DNA from: Thermohalobaculum sp951813525
GTDB taxonomy: Bacteria; Pseudomonadota; Alphaproteobacteria; Rhodobacterales; Rhodobacteraceae
Assembly (NCBI GenBank): GCA_951813525.2
Contig: CATOTJ020000002.1
Coordinates: 1,488,001-1,552,000, forward strand
Length of the DNA stretch: 64,000 nucleotides
Reading direction: 5' to 3'
Below the pieces are notes generated by a model. It was given only the letters and a program-made list of their open reading frames with translations. It ran no database searches and was not told where the DNA came from. Made by a program: the position numbers and the translations under genes. Shown here piece by piece: positions 18,260-26,035 of this stretch; positions within the stretch are counted from its first letter, which is position 1, and each line of letters opens with the position of its first letter.

Positions 18260-19423
18260 TCAGGCGGACAGACGCGCCGCCACCTTGTCGAGAAAATCCA
18301 ATCCCTGGGCCAATTCGCTCAGCTCGATAAATTCATCCGGTCCATGTGCGCGGCTGATGCTGCCCGGCCCGAAAATTACGGTCGAGAAGCCAGCGTCGCT
18401 GAAATATCCGCCATCGGTCCCGAATGAGACGACGCCCTGACTGTTGAGGCCGGTAATCTCGCTGACAAAGGCCGCAGCATGCGCGGCGTTTCGGTCATCC
18501 AGACCCGGCACCGGTGCTTCGGTAATAATCCGAATGTCGGCCTTCGGACTGACCGCTTTCATCGGCGGCAGCAACACCTCTTTCGCATAGGTTTCGATCT
18601 CGGCGACGGTGCGGGCGCCGTCTTCATCCGGCATCTGGCGGTACTCCCAATCGAAATTGCACCATCCGGCGGTTGCATTGCGCGCCGATCCACCCTCGAC
18701 GATCCCAATATTAAATGTCGGGTACGGTGGTTGATAGGGCGAGCCCGCGATGAAGTTGGCAGCCCGTTGTTCGCCGATTTCTTCGATCTTCGCGATCAGC
18801 TTCATCGCAGCCCTGATCGCGCTGACACCGTTACGCGGATCGCAAGAATGCACTTCGTGCCCGGTGATTTCGGTGCGCATCTCGTAACCGCCCTTATGGC
18901 CGGTGATGATCTGCATTTCGGTCGGTTCACCGACGATAACCACATCGGGGCGAACACCGCGGTCCGCCATGTCGTTCAGCAGGACCGGCATTCCGAACCC
19001 GCCGGTCTCCTCATCATACGAAAACGCGATGTGAACAGGTTTTTGCAAACCTGCGGCCTTGAACTGCGGAACCGAGGCCAGCACGCAGGCAAGAAAGCCC
19101 TTCATGTCGACCGACCCGCGCCCGTACAACCGATCGCCCTTGCGCGTCAGGGTGAAGGGATCGGTGTCCCAGATCTGACCCTCGACCGGTACGACATCGG
19201 TATGACCGTTCAATAGAACTCCGCCACCCGTCTTAGGGCCGATGATAGCAGTGATGTTCGCCCGCTCTCCCGCGTCGTCATAACTGAGTGCTGCGTCAAC
19301 TCCATGCCCGGACAGATAGTCCTGAATGTATCCAACAATTTCGTGGGTCGGACGCCCGGAAATGCTTTCAAATCCGACCAGCCGTTCGAGGATCTCGATC
19401 GAAGCATTCAGACGGTCAGACAA
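18260..19423 (-). CDS. M20 deacylase, N-acetylornithine deacetylase (ArgE)-like
   Basis: M20 zinc deacylases such as ArgE remove N-acyl groups from amino acids. The first metal histidine and aspartate are in LLNGHTDVVPV, the bridging aspartate is in GRGSVDMKGFLA and the catalytic glutamate pair is in SYDEETGGFG. The C-terminal histidine is in SISRAHGPDEFIEL. The family fold and a length of about 387 residues are normal. The frame opens at 19,486, but the TTG at 19,423, with GAGGGG 8 bases before, gives a typical start and overlaps the aldolase stop by 8 bp. In this cluster it may deacylate the product of the M24 hydrolase, which is an inference. Confidence 0.85.
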   Translation of the reverse strand: MSDRLNASIEILERLVGFESISGRPTHEIVGYIQDYLSGHGVDAALSYDDAGERANITAIIGPKTGGGVLLNGHTDVVPVEGQIWDTDPFTLTRKGDRLYGRGSVDMKGFLACVLASVPQFKAAGLQKPVHIAFSYDEETGGFGMPVLLNDMADRGVRPDVVIVGEPTEMQIITGHKGGYEMRTEITGHEVHSCDPRNGVSAIRAAMKLIAKIEEIGEQRAANFIAGSPYQPPYPTFNIGIVEGGSARNATAGWCNFDWEYRQMPDEDGARTVAEIETYAKEVLLPPMKAVSPKADIRIITEAPVPGLDDRNAAHAAAFVSEITGLNSQGVVSFGTDGGYFSDAGFSTVIFGPGSISRAHGPDEFIELSELAQGLDFLDKVAARLSA

Positions 19424-20471
19424 CGATCTGCCCCTCGGGCAAAGCGGGGCAATGCTCTGCAAACACCGCCAATAATCGATCGACATCCTTAATGTCAGTG
19501 TTCCACGCGGTCACGAACCGGGCAGCGGTCCCGTCCAGTTCATCCTCGTTGACATCAAACCCGCCGCGTTTGACGTTCTCGGCAAGACCAGCGGGCAGGC
19601 GAACAAATACCTCGTTCGCCTGGGTCGGATAGGCCAGATCCACACCTGAAAGCCGCGCCAGCCCCTCGCTCAACCGGGCCGCCATCGCGTTGGCATGGCG
19701 GGCGTTGCGCAGCCAGACGTCGTCGGCAAGATACCCGTTCAGTTGAGCGGTGATGAAGCGCATCTTGGACAGCAATTGCCCAGACCGTTTGTGCAGATAT
19801 TGGAAGGATTGTGCGAGGTCCGGGTCGAAAAACACGATTGCTTCTGCGGCGAAACACCCGTTCTTGGTGCCTCCGAACGACAACACATCGACACCCGATT
19901 TCCACGTCACATCGGCCGGCCGCGCATCCCGTGCCGCGAGCGCATTGGCGAACCTGGCGCCGTCCATATGGACCCGTAACCCGAGGGCGCGAGCAGTGTC
20001 GGCAATCGCTGCAATTTCACCGACGTCATAGACGACACCGCTTTCGCAAGATTGCGCGATGCTGACCGCAGCGGGTTGAGCGTGGTGGACGTTCCCGCGC
20101 CCCATGACACGCGCCTTCAACAAGTCCGGGGTCAGCTTGCCGTTCGGGCCGAACAACGGGATCAACTTGGCGCCGCCGGTGAACAGTTCAGGCGCACCGC
20201 ATTCGTCCGTGTTGATATGCGACAGATCATGGCAATAAATTTTGCCATGCGGCGGGGTCAAAGCCGACAGTGCCAACGCGTTCGACGCTGTCCCCGTGAC
20301 AACCGGAAAAACCGTCACAGTCGTCTCGAAGATGTCCGACATTCGGGCCGTCAACTCGGCTGAACACTCGTCATCGCCATAGGAAGCCGCGAGCCCCGCA
20401 TTTGCCGCGGCCAGCGCATTGGCAACTTCGGGGCAAGCCGGTGTCACATTGTCCGAGGCAAAGTTTGTCAT
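19416..20471 (-). CDS. Threonine aldolase-family PLP enzyme (island copy)
   Basis: Threonine aldolases cleave beta-hydroxy-alpha-amino acids to glycine and an aldehyde using PLP. The 351-residue protein has the family's N-terminus (FASDNVTPACPEV), the LRVHMDGARFANAL region and the PLP-lysine motif VLSFGGTKNGCFAAEA. A long frame runs up to 20,678, but residues before MTNFASDN have no family character. It lies 29 bp after gntR and overlaps the M20 gene by 8 bp. A second, distinct threonine aldolase is encoded at 50,646-51,695, outside the island, so this copy probably has its own substrate, for example a hydroxylated amino acid made by the cluster's oxygenases. Confidence 0.85.
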   Translation of the reverse strand: MTNFASDNVTPACPEVANALAAANAGLAASYGDDECSAELTARMSDIFETTVTVFPVVTGTASNALALSALTPPHGKIYCHDLSHINTDECGAPELFTGGAKLIPLFGPNGKLTPDLLKARVMGRGNVHHAQPAAVSIAQSCESGVVYDVGEIAAIADTARALGLRVHMDGARFANALAARDARPADVTWKSGVDVLSFGGTKNGCFAAEAIVFFDPDLAQSFQYLHKRSGQLLSKMRFITAQLNGYLADDVWLRNARHANAMAARLSEGLARLSGVDLAYPTQANEVFVRLPAGLAENVKRGGFDVNEDELDGTAARFVTAWNTDIKDVDRLLAVFAEHCPALPEGQIVV

Positions 20472-20500
20472 TTTGATCCAATGCGATTTGCAGGCAGGCT

Positions 20501-21283
20501 TTATGGCTCTGCCAGAAAATTCCCTATTCGTGTCAGCATCGTGCGCAGGTGCCGGCTGCGCGCATGTCCAACACATTGGATATCGTTCTGCTCCATTGCG
20601 GCACGTAACTCGTTCAATTCGGCGATCTGGCCTTCGACCATCTCTTCCCACCCAAGCTGGGGCAGCAAGCTGAACCATATCCGGGCGACACGGAAGTAGA
20701 GAAGCTCGATCGTCTCTCGCAAAGGGCCGTTACCTGTCAGATCAGAAAGCAGTTTCTGAAGGTCATTTGTGATCCTCGCAAATTCCTCGTGATCCGTCTT
20801 GGTTCTTAGCCGACGGACCCGGTCCTGCAAGCCATCTATTCGCGCCAGATGATCCGCTTGGATGTCGACCGGCGAGAGATCGCCCATCAATTCCGCCAAC
20901 CGCATGCGCAGCGCATAGGTTTCTTTGAAGGTCTTCAGATCGATATCGGTTACGATCGTGCCAATGCCATTCCGGATCTGAACAAGCCCCATGAATTCCA
21001 ACTTGTGCAGCACGCGGCGGATTGGGGTGCGGCTGACGCCGAACTCGGTTGCCAGCGCCGTTTCGCCAAGTACCGTGCCGGGCGGATAATCAAGCAGGCA
21101 GATCCGGTCACGCAGGATCGTGTGAATAAGATCGAACCGTTCTGCACTGCTGTGCGATCCGGACGCAGCTTGGCCGCCGATTTGAGGATCCGCAAGGCCG
21201 CTCGCCATCAGCCCCGCCCCGGCGACCGGTTTGAACCCACCTGAGCGGGCGAACCTGCTGCATTCCTGAATTCGCATTGACAT
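20501..21283 (-). CDS. GntR-family transcriptional regulator (FCD/FadR type)
   Basis: The protein combines an N-terminal winged helix (RDRICLLDYPPGTVLGETALA, EFGVSRTPIRRVLHKLE) with an all-helical ligand-binding domain of the FCD type. The start at 21,283 (MSMRIQEC) is chosen because a longer frame would include the operator-like palindrome; the next ATG (MASGLADP) is also possible. It is the first gene of a minus-strand operon with the aldolase, M20, M24 and Rieske genes, and is divergent from the EutA-like gene. It probably senses the cluster's substrate or an intermediate and controls both directions. This is not the MocR-type EnuR regulator of known ectoine clusters. Confidence 0.85.
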   Translation of the reverse strand: MSMRIQECSRFARSGGFKPVAGAGLMASGLADPQIGGQAASGSHSSAERFDLIHTILRDRICLLDYPPGTVLGETALATEFGVSRTPIRRVLHKLEFMGLVQIRNGIGTIVTDIDLKTFKETYALRMRLAELMGDLSPVDIQADHLARIDGLQDRVRRLRTKTDHEEFARITNDLQKLLSDLTGNGPLRETIELLYFRVARIWFSLLPQLGWEEMVEGQIAELNELRAAMEQNDIQCVGHARSRHLRTMLTRIGNFLAEP

Positions 21284-21298
21284 GTCATTTCGCTGGTG

Positions 21299-21316
21299 GT
21301 CCATATACCTATGGAC
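21299..21316. promoter_or_regulatory. Putative GntR operator palindrome
   Basis: The sequence GTCCATATACCTATGGAC consists of 7-bp arms around a 4-base spacer. It sits 15 bp upstream of gntR and 24 bp upstream of the divergent EutA-like gene, which is where a GntR dimer would control both promoters. The assignment is based on position and symmetry only. Confidence 0.55.
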
Positions 21317-21340
21317 AAGCTGTGTACAGGTTGAATTACA

Positions 21341-22132
21341 ATGAAAGACGACCTCTCCGCCGATACCTCCCAAGCGTTCCGCTCGACATCCGTGCGGGCC
21401 GACATTTTGCTGGATAGGGGACCGGGGGAGTTCCGGATTGGCCTGATCGTGCTTTCGAACGATTACGCGACAGAGCGCGATTTCATCAATATGCGCCCTG
21501 GTGACCAGGTTGCGATCTTTTCAACGCGAATTCCCAATTGTGTCGAATGCACGCCCGAAAATTTGGCTCGAATGGCGCCAAACATTACATCCTGCACCCA
21601 GCTTTTGGTGCCGGAAGGGCGTCTGGACGTCGTCGCCTATGCCTGCACTTCGGGCACCGTGGTGATTGGGTACGACGCCGTTCGCGAGCGTATTCAAACA
21701 GCCCGTCCCGGCGTGCCCTGTGTCACGCCGATCACCGCATCACTGGCTGCATTCGAAAAGTTCGGCGCACGACGGCTCGCAGTGCTGACGCCCTATGTCG
21801 ATGAGGTGAACAGCGCAGTCGACGCGCATCTGGCGGAGCAACGCAAAGAGGTCGTCGGTTTCTCGTCCTTCGGGATCGAGGACAACGAAGAGATGTCTGC
21901 CCTAACGCCAGAGGCAATCTTTCAGGCAGCGTTGAAGGCCGACCGGCGCGATGCAGATGCCCTCTTCATTTCATGCACCGCGATCCGGGCTGTGGATGTC
22001 GTTGAGCGAATTGAACAGGCATTGGGTAAACCCGTTGTCACCGCCAACCAGGCCATGGTTTGGCAGTCACTCAGGACGGCCGGTTGCGACACCAAGGTGC
22101 CGGGATTCGGCTCGCTCCTTCGGATGCACTGA
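21341..22132 (+). CDS. EutA / maleate isomerase-like Asp/Glu racemase-family enzyme
   Basis: The 263-residue protein belongs to the Asp/Glu racemase superfamily branch that contains maleate isomerase, arylmalonate decarboxylase and the ectoine-utilisation protein EutA. Two catalytic cysteines can be seen: Cys102 in VAYACTSGTVVIG and Cys212 in LFISCTAIRA, which matches the CTSG and SCT motifs. Length is normal. It is the first gene of the plus-strand operon and starts right after the putative operator. In hydroxyectoine-degrading bacteria EutA acts with EutB and EutC on the hydroxylated compound; neither EutB nor EutC is present here, so the role may differ. Confidence 0.8.
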   Translation: MKDDLSADTSQAFRSTSVRADILLDRGPGEFRIGLIVLSNDYATERDFINMRPGDQVAIFSTRIPNCVECTPENLARMAPNITSCTQLLVPEGRLDVVAYACTSGTVVIGYDAVRERIQTARPGVPCVTPITASLAAFEKFGARRLAVLTPYVDEVNSAVDAHLAEQRKEVVGFSSFGIEDNEEMSALTPEAIFQAALKADRRDADALFISCTAIRAVDVVERIEQALGKPVVTANQAMVWQSLRTAGCDTKVPGFGSLLRMH

Positions 22133-22149
22133 TAATGAGAGTGTGAAGG

Positions 22150-23043
22150 ATGGATCTTCGACCCAATCAGCAGAGCATACTGTCTTACCCGCCGCGGGTT
22201 CTGACCCAGGACGAACGCACATTTTATTTTGACAATGGTTATGTTGCCAAAGAAGGCGCCATCAGCCCCGACTGGATCGCGCGGCTGAACGCAGCCCTCG
22301 CCAGATTGATCGACCGGTCGCGTGGGCTAACCCAATCTGACGGGACATTCGATCTGGAAACGGGTCACACAAGCGAAAATCCGCGCCTGCGCCGGATTGC
22401 GTTTCTGGACGCGCTGGATCCGGTATTTTGGGAATTCTGCCGCGATTCTAACCTCGCTGATCTCGCTGCCGACCTTCTGGGTCCCGATGTGCGGTTCCGC
22501 GAAGCGTTGATCAACATCAAGTGGGCGGGTGGCGGGCAGGAAGTCAAATGGCACCAGGATCTGCCATTTTATCCCCTCACCAACCGCACGGTCGCCCAAT
22601 TTCTGGTTTGCCTGGACGATATCGGGTCGGAACAGGGACCGCTGCAAGTCGTGCCCGGCAGCCATCGGGGACCATTCTATGACCACTACGGTGACGACGG
22701 CAGCTGGTTAGGATACATTCCCGAAGCCAAATTACCTGATGCAGGCCTGGACCGCGCTGTTGACCTGACCGGGCCCGCTGGCACGGTCACGGTTCACGAT
22801 TGCACCACGCTTCATGCATCCAAGGCCAATCTCAGCGACCGCAGTCGCCCGGTCCTGATCGTCACCTATGCAGCCTGCGACGCCATGGCCTACACAGCGG
22901 TCGCCTATCCAACTGAAAACTACAAAACCGTGGTGCGGGGCGCCGAGGCGAAATATGCCCGCCATGATGACTATATTATTCGGATGCCTCCTGATTGGTC
23001 GGGCGGCTACACGTCGATCTTCGAACATCAGGAAGAGAGCTAG
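22150..23043 (+). CDS. PhyH-family Fe(II)/2-oxoglutarate oxygenase (first copy)
   Basis: The 297-residue protein has the phytanoyl-CoA dioxygenase fold. The iron-binding facial triad is His135 and Asp137 in KWHQDLPFYP and a distal histidine near 221 in HDCTTLHASKAN. A 2-oxoglutarate-binding arginine is plausible in SDRSRPVLIVTYAA. EctD, the ectoine hydroxylase, belongs to the same superfamily but has a different signature (WHSDFETWH), so this is not EctD. It lies 17 bp after the EutA-like gene and 3 bp before the second M24 gene. It probably hydroxylates the cluster's substrate. Confidence 0.85.
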   Translation: MDLRPNQQSILSYPPRVLTQDERTFYFDNGYVAKEGAISPDWIARLNAALARLIDRSRGLTQSDGTFDLETGHTSENPRLRRIAFLDALDPVFWEFCRDSNLADLAADLLGPDVRFREALINIKWAGGGQEVKWHQDLPFYPLTNRTVAQFLVCLDDIGSEQGPLQVVPGSHRGPFYDHYGDDGSWLGYIPEAKLPDAGLDRAVDLTGPAGTVTVHDCTTLHASKANLSDRSRPVLIVTYAACDAMAYTAVAYPTENYKTVVRGAEAKYARHDDYIIRMPPDWSGGYTSIFEHQEES

Positions 23044-23046
23044 ACC

Positions 23047-24222
23047 ATGCCAGCAGCGTTCGCTCGCGAAGAATATGACGCACGCTTGGCGCGCGTTCGT
23101 CAGGCCATGGAAAAGCGCGGCTTCGATGTGCTGGTGATCGGCGACCCGGCGAACGTCAATTGGTTGACCGGCTATGACGCTTGGTCATTTTACACGCCGC
23201 AGATCATGGTTGTGGGTCTGGAGTGCGAACCGACCTGGATCGGCCGTGAAATGGATGCAGGCGCCGCCGCTTTCACAACATACTTGCCCGCCGATCAGAT
23301 CGTTCCGTTCCCCGAAAATCTGGTGCAACAGGTCGATGTTCACCCGGCCCAGTTCATGGGCGACTGGATGAAGTCCAAAGGCATGGACGGAAAACGCATT
23401 GGCTATGAAAGCGATGTCTACTTCCTGACCCCCGCTGCAATTGGCCATCTGAAATCGCGATTGCCGAACAGCGACTGGGCGCCTGACGGATTGCTGGTCA
23501 ACTGGCAGCGCTTGATCAAAAGCCCGGCCGAAGTCCAGATGCTGCAACAGGCCGCCGTAATTGCGGGCCGGGTCATGCAGACGGCATATGACGGCGTTCG
23601 GCCAGGCGTGCGTCAGAACGATCTAATGGCCGATGTAACCGCCGCCCAAATCCGCGGCACGCCGGAATTTGGCGGCGATATGACGGCGTTGCACCCGCTG
23701 GTTCTGGCAGGCGAGGCAGCGGCGACGGCACATCCCATGTGGACCGATGCCCCATTCGAGCAGGACCAGACCATTGCGTTCGAACTGGGCGGGTGCCGCA
23801 AGCGCTATAATGCGGGCCTCGCCCGCACGGTTCATATTGGCAAGCCGCCGGATGCGTTGAAAACCACTGCCCAAGCCGTCACAGAAGGCATGGAAGCAGT
23901 TCTCGGTGCGATGAAAGCAGAGGTTTTCTGCCGTGATGTGCACGCGGCCTGGCAGAAAGTGCTGGATCGGTACGGGTTGGAAAAGAAAAGCCGGATCGGT
24001 TATTCAATTGGCGTCGGCTATGCCCCCGATTGGGGCGAGCATACCATCAGTTTCCGCCCCGACGACCCCAATCAATTACCGGAAAACGCGGTCGTCCACA
24101 TCATCCTTGGCATGTGGATGGATGGCTGGGGCATGGAAGTCAGCGAAACCATTCATGTGCGGGCCAACGATGCTGTCTGCCTGACGCAGTTCCCGCGCGT
24201 TGTGCATTTGATCGACAGCTGA
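23047..24222 (+). CDS. M24-family DoeA-like hydrolase (second copy)
   Basis: The 391-residue paralogue of the M24 protein at 17,063 has the N-terminal DPANVNWLTGYDAWSFYTPQ and the C-terminal pita-bread domain. Its metal-site motif is again degenerate: FELGGCRKRYNAGLARTVHIG has no SD before TRT-like sequence. That is the creatinase and DoeA pattern. Protein sequence and length match the other copy closely in outline but differ throughout, so this is an old duplication or separate acquisition, not a recent copy. It sits between the two PhyH genes. The two M24 enzymes may handle hydroxylated and non-hydroxylated substrates, which is an inference. Confidence 0.82.
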   Translation: MPAAFAREEYDARLARVRQAMEKRGFDVLVIGDPANVNWLTGYDAWSFYTPQIMVVGLECEPTWIGREMDAGAAAFTTYLPADQIVPFPENLVQQVDVHPAQFMGDWMKSKGMDGKRIGYESDVYFLTPAAIGHLKSRLPNSDWAPDGLLVNWQRLIKSPAEVQMLQQAAVIAGRVMQTAYDGVRPGVRQNDLMADVTAAQIRGTPEFGGDMTALHPLVLAGEAAATAHPMWTDAPFEQDQTIAFELGGCRKRYNAGLARTVHIGKPPDALKTTAQAVTEGMEAVLGAMKAEVFCRDVHAAWQKVLDRYGLEKKSRIGYSIGVGYAPDWGEHTISFRPDDPNQLPENAVVHIILGMWMDGWGMEVSETIHVRANDAVCLTQFPRVVHLIDS

Positions 24223-24249
24223 ACCTATCGACAATAACCGGGGCCCCGC

Positions 24250-25077
24250 ATGGGCAAGAAACTCAGCGACACCGAAATCGCGGCCTTCCACCGGGACGGA
24301 TTTGTCTCTCCGATCGATGTTTTTCCCGAAGAAACGGCCCTGCGGCTGCGGACCGAATTGGAAGCGGCCGAAGCAAAGTGGCCAGAGGCCTTCGTCGGGG
24401 CTGCGCGCAACAATGCGCATCTTAACCTGACCTGCCTTGACGAAATCGTCCATAATGACGTTCTGGTCGACGCCATCGAGGATCTGATCGGACCGGACAT
24501 TCTGAACTATGGAACCGTCCTTTTCATCAAAGAGGCGCACGATCCCGGATTTGTCAGTTGGCATCAGGACGCCCGCTATATGGGGCTGGAGCCTCATGTC
24601 GGGGTGACCGCCTGGATTGCGTTGTCCCACAGCAATGAACAAAGCGGCTGCATGCGCATGATCCCGGGCAGCCATGACGAGATCCGCGAGCACAATGACA
24701 CTTTCGCAGATCAAAACATCCTGACCCGCGGACAGGAAGTGCAGGACATCGATCCGACATCGGCCGTTTCACTGATATTGCGGCCCGGGCAGATGTCGAT
24801 CCACAGCGCAAGGGTTATCCACGCCTCGCAGCCCAACCAAAGTAACGACCGGCGGATCGGGTTCGTCGTCCAACCCTATATGCCGCCGCATGTGAAACAG
24901 ACAATCAAGCGGACCGGGGCGCAATTGATCCGGGGTACAGATTCTCATGGAAACTTCGACCCAATCGGACGCCCAAAAAACAACATGGCTCCCGAAGACG
25001 TGGCCATGCGCGACCGGATCAATCAAGACTGGTCCGACATTCTCTATGACGGTGCCAAACAGCGGCGCGATTTCTAA
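24250..25077 (+). CDS. PhyH-family Fe(II)/2-oxoglutarate oxygenase (second copy)
   Basis: The 275-residue protein has facial-triad residues His105 and Asp107 in SWHQDARYM and the distal histidine near 191 in SARVIHASQPN. CMRMIPGSHDEIREH and RRIGFVVQPYMPPH follow in family order. Because the second triad residue is aspartate and not alanine or glycine, it is expected to be a hydroxylase, not a halogenase such as SyrB2. Similarity to the first PhyH protein is limited to the fold. It is the last gene of the plus-strand operon. The substrate is unknown. Confidence 0.85.
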   Translation: MGKKLSDTEIAAFHRDGFVSPIDVFPEETALRLRTELEAAEAKWPEAFVGAARNNAHLNLTCLDEIVHNDVLVDAIEDLIGPDILNYGTVLFIKEAHDPGFVSWHQDARYMGLEPHVGVTAWIALSHSNEQSGCMRMIPGSHDEIREHNDTFADQNILTRGQEVQDIDPTSAVSLILRPGQMSIHSARVIHASQPNQSNDRRIGFVVQPYMPPHVKQTIKRTGAQLIRGTDSHGNFDPIGRPKNNMAPEDVAMRDRINQDWSDILYDGAKQRRDF

Positions 25078-25093
25078 GAAGGTCTGTTAATGC

Positions 25094-25130
25094 ATGACAC
25101 TGTGCGGGCGAACGTTCGGCTGAGTGTCAT
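25094..25130. promoter_or_regulatory. Nested dyad after the catabolic operon
   Basis: Outer arms ATGACACT and AGTGTCAT (8 bp, perfect) enclose an inner palindrome CGAACGTTCG at 25,109-25,118. No T-run follows, so a regulator-binding site is as likely as a terminator. The inner core resembles the CGTTCGGA/TCCGAACG arms upstream of aioB. Confidence 0.4.
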
Positions 25131-25335
25131 TGGTATCAGATCAAATCACCAAACGATGCCGACCGCCCGATGAAGCTGATCGGCAGACTTCCTCTCTGTC
25201 GATCTGCCGCGGCGCGGCCGTGTCCATTGAAACAATTGAAACGCAATGTCCTGGTTCCAGCAATCAAGCTGAAACAGCGTCGGCACATCTTTGTCTGGTC
25301 AACGACGACATGATGCTACCAACGAAAAGGATAAG

Positions 25336-25917
25336 ATGATGACCGAAGCTACCCTCGAAATGATTGGATCGGGGCCGACCAGCCAGAATTTCAACATGTA
25401 TGGGACCACCGATGGTGGCATGGCCTTTCGCCTTGAACATGATACAAACGCCTTCGACGCTGTACCAAGCGGACTGAATCCCGACATCGGCTCAAGCCGC
25501 GGCGATTTCGCACCAGAAATCCAGGCCGACGGCTTTCGCCTCGAACACGATACAAACGCCTTCAATGCCGAACCAAGCGGACTGACCCCCGACATTGGCT
25601 CCAGCCGGGGCAATGTAACCGAGGATGGCGCCAACGTCATTCTGCGCGACGATTGGACAACCGACTCGTTCAACTTTCGGCTCGAGCACGATGCCGATCC
25701 AATCGGCACAGACCTCCCCGATGCGCTGAACCCCGGTCTTGATTCCAGCCGCGGCGATGTGGTGGCAGACACAGAACCCGACGCTTTCGCCTTGCCCGAT
25801 CTTCGTGGCGTCACGGATGTGGGTAATCAGGCCGACGGCTTCCGCCTGGAACACGATGCTGATCCGTTCCAGACGCCGCTGGAATTGTCGACCTTTGAAG
25901 AAATGTGGGTCGTCTAA
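25336..25917 (+). CDS. Acidic repeat protein with four FRLEHD motifs, unknown function
   Basis: The 193-residue product is not recognised. The start is the ATG at 25,336, five bases after AAGGA; the open frame reaches 25,291. FRLEHD begins at residues 31, 67, 114 and 169. The first three copies are followed 22-23 residues later by SSRG (53, 89, 137), with PSGL and PDIG between them in the first two. The protein has no cysteine, no signal peptide and no membrane segment. It is strongly acidic and looks unfolded. The C-terminus is STFEEMWVV. It lies alone between the PhyH operon and aioX. A multi-core peptide precursor (RiPP-like) or a repetitive binding scaffold are possible; neither is shown, and no modifying enzyme is near. 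Confidence 0.65.
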   Translation: MMTEATLEMIGSGPTSQNFNMYGTTDGGMAFRLEHDTNAFDAVPSGLNPDIGSSRGDFAPEIQADGFRLEHDTNAFNAEPSGLTPDIGSSRGNVTEDGANVILRDDWTTDSFNFRLEHDADPIGTDLPDALNPGLDSSRGDVVADTEPDAFALPDLRGVTDVGNQADGFRLEHDADPFQTPLELSTFEEMWVV

Positions 25918-25929
25918 TCCGCGTTCGGT

Positions 25930-25961
25930 CGGGCGGCGCTTCACCATTAAATCGCCGCCCG
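25930..25961. terminator. Hairpin after the repeat-protein gene
   Basis: The arms CGGGCGGCG and CGCCGCCCG pair perfectly across a 14-base loop, 12 bp after the repeat-protein stop and upstream of aioX. It lacks a good T-tail and may be an attenuator or a transcript stabiliser. Confidence 0.5.
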
Positions 25962-26035
25962 CGCACCTTTGATTGAAAAACGACTGATGTTTCGCGAATA
26001 TCCACGCTGGCAGAAGCGACGCGGGAACGAGGAAC

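Noticed and set aside
22150..25077. Either PhyH gene as ectoine hydroxylase EctD
   Set aside because: EctD has the signature WHSDFETWH in the iron region. These proteins have WHQDLPFYP and WHQDARYM, so they are relatives only.
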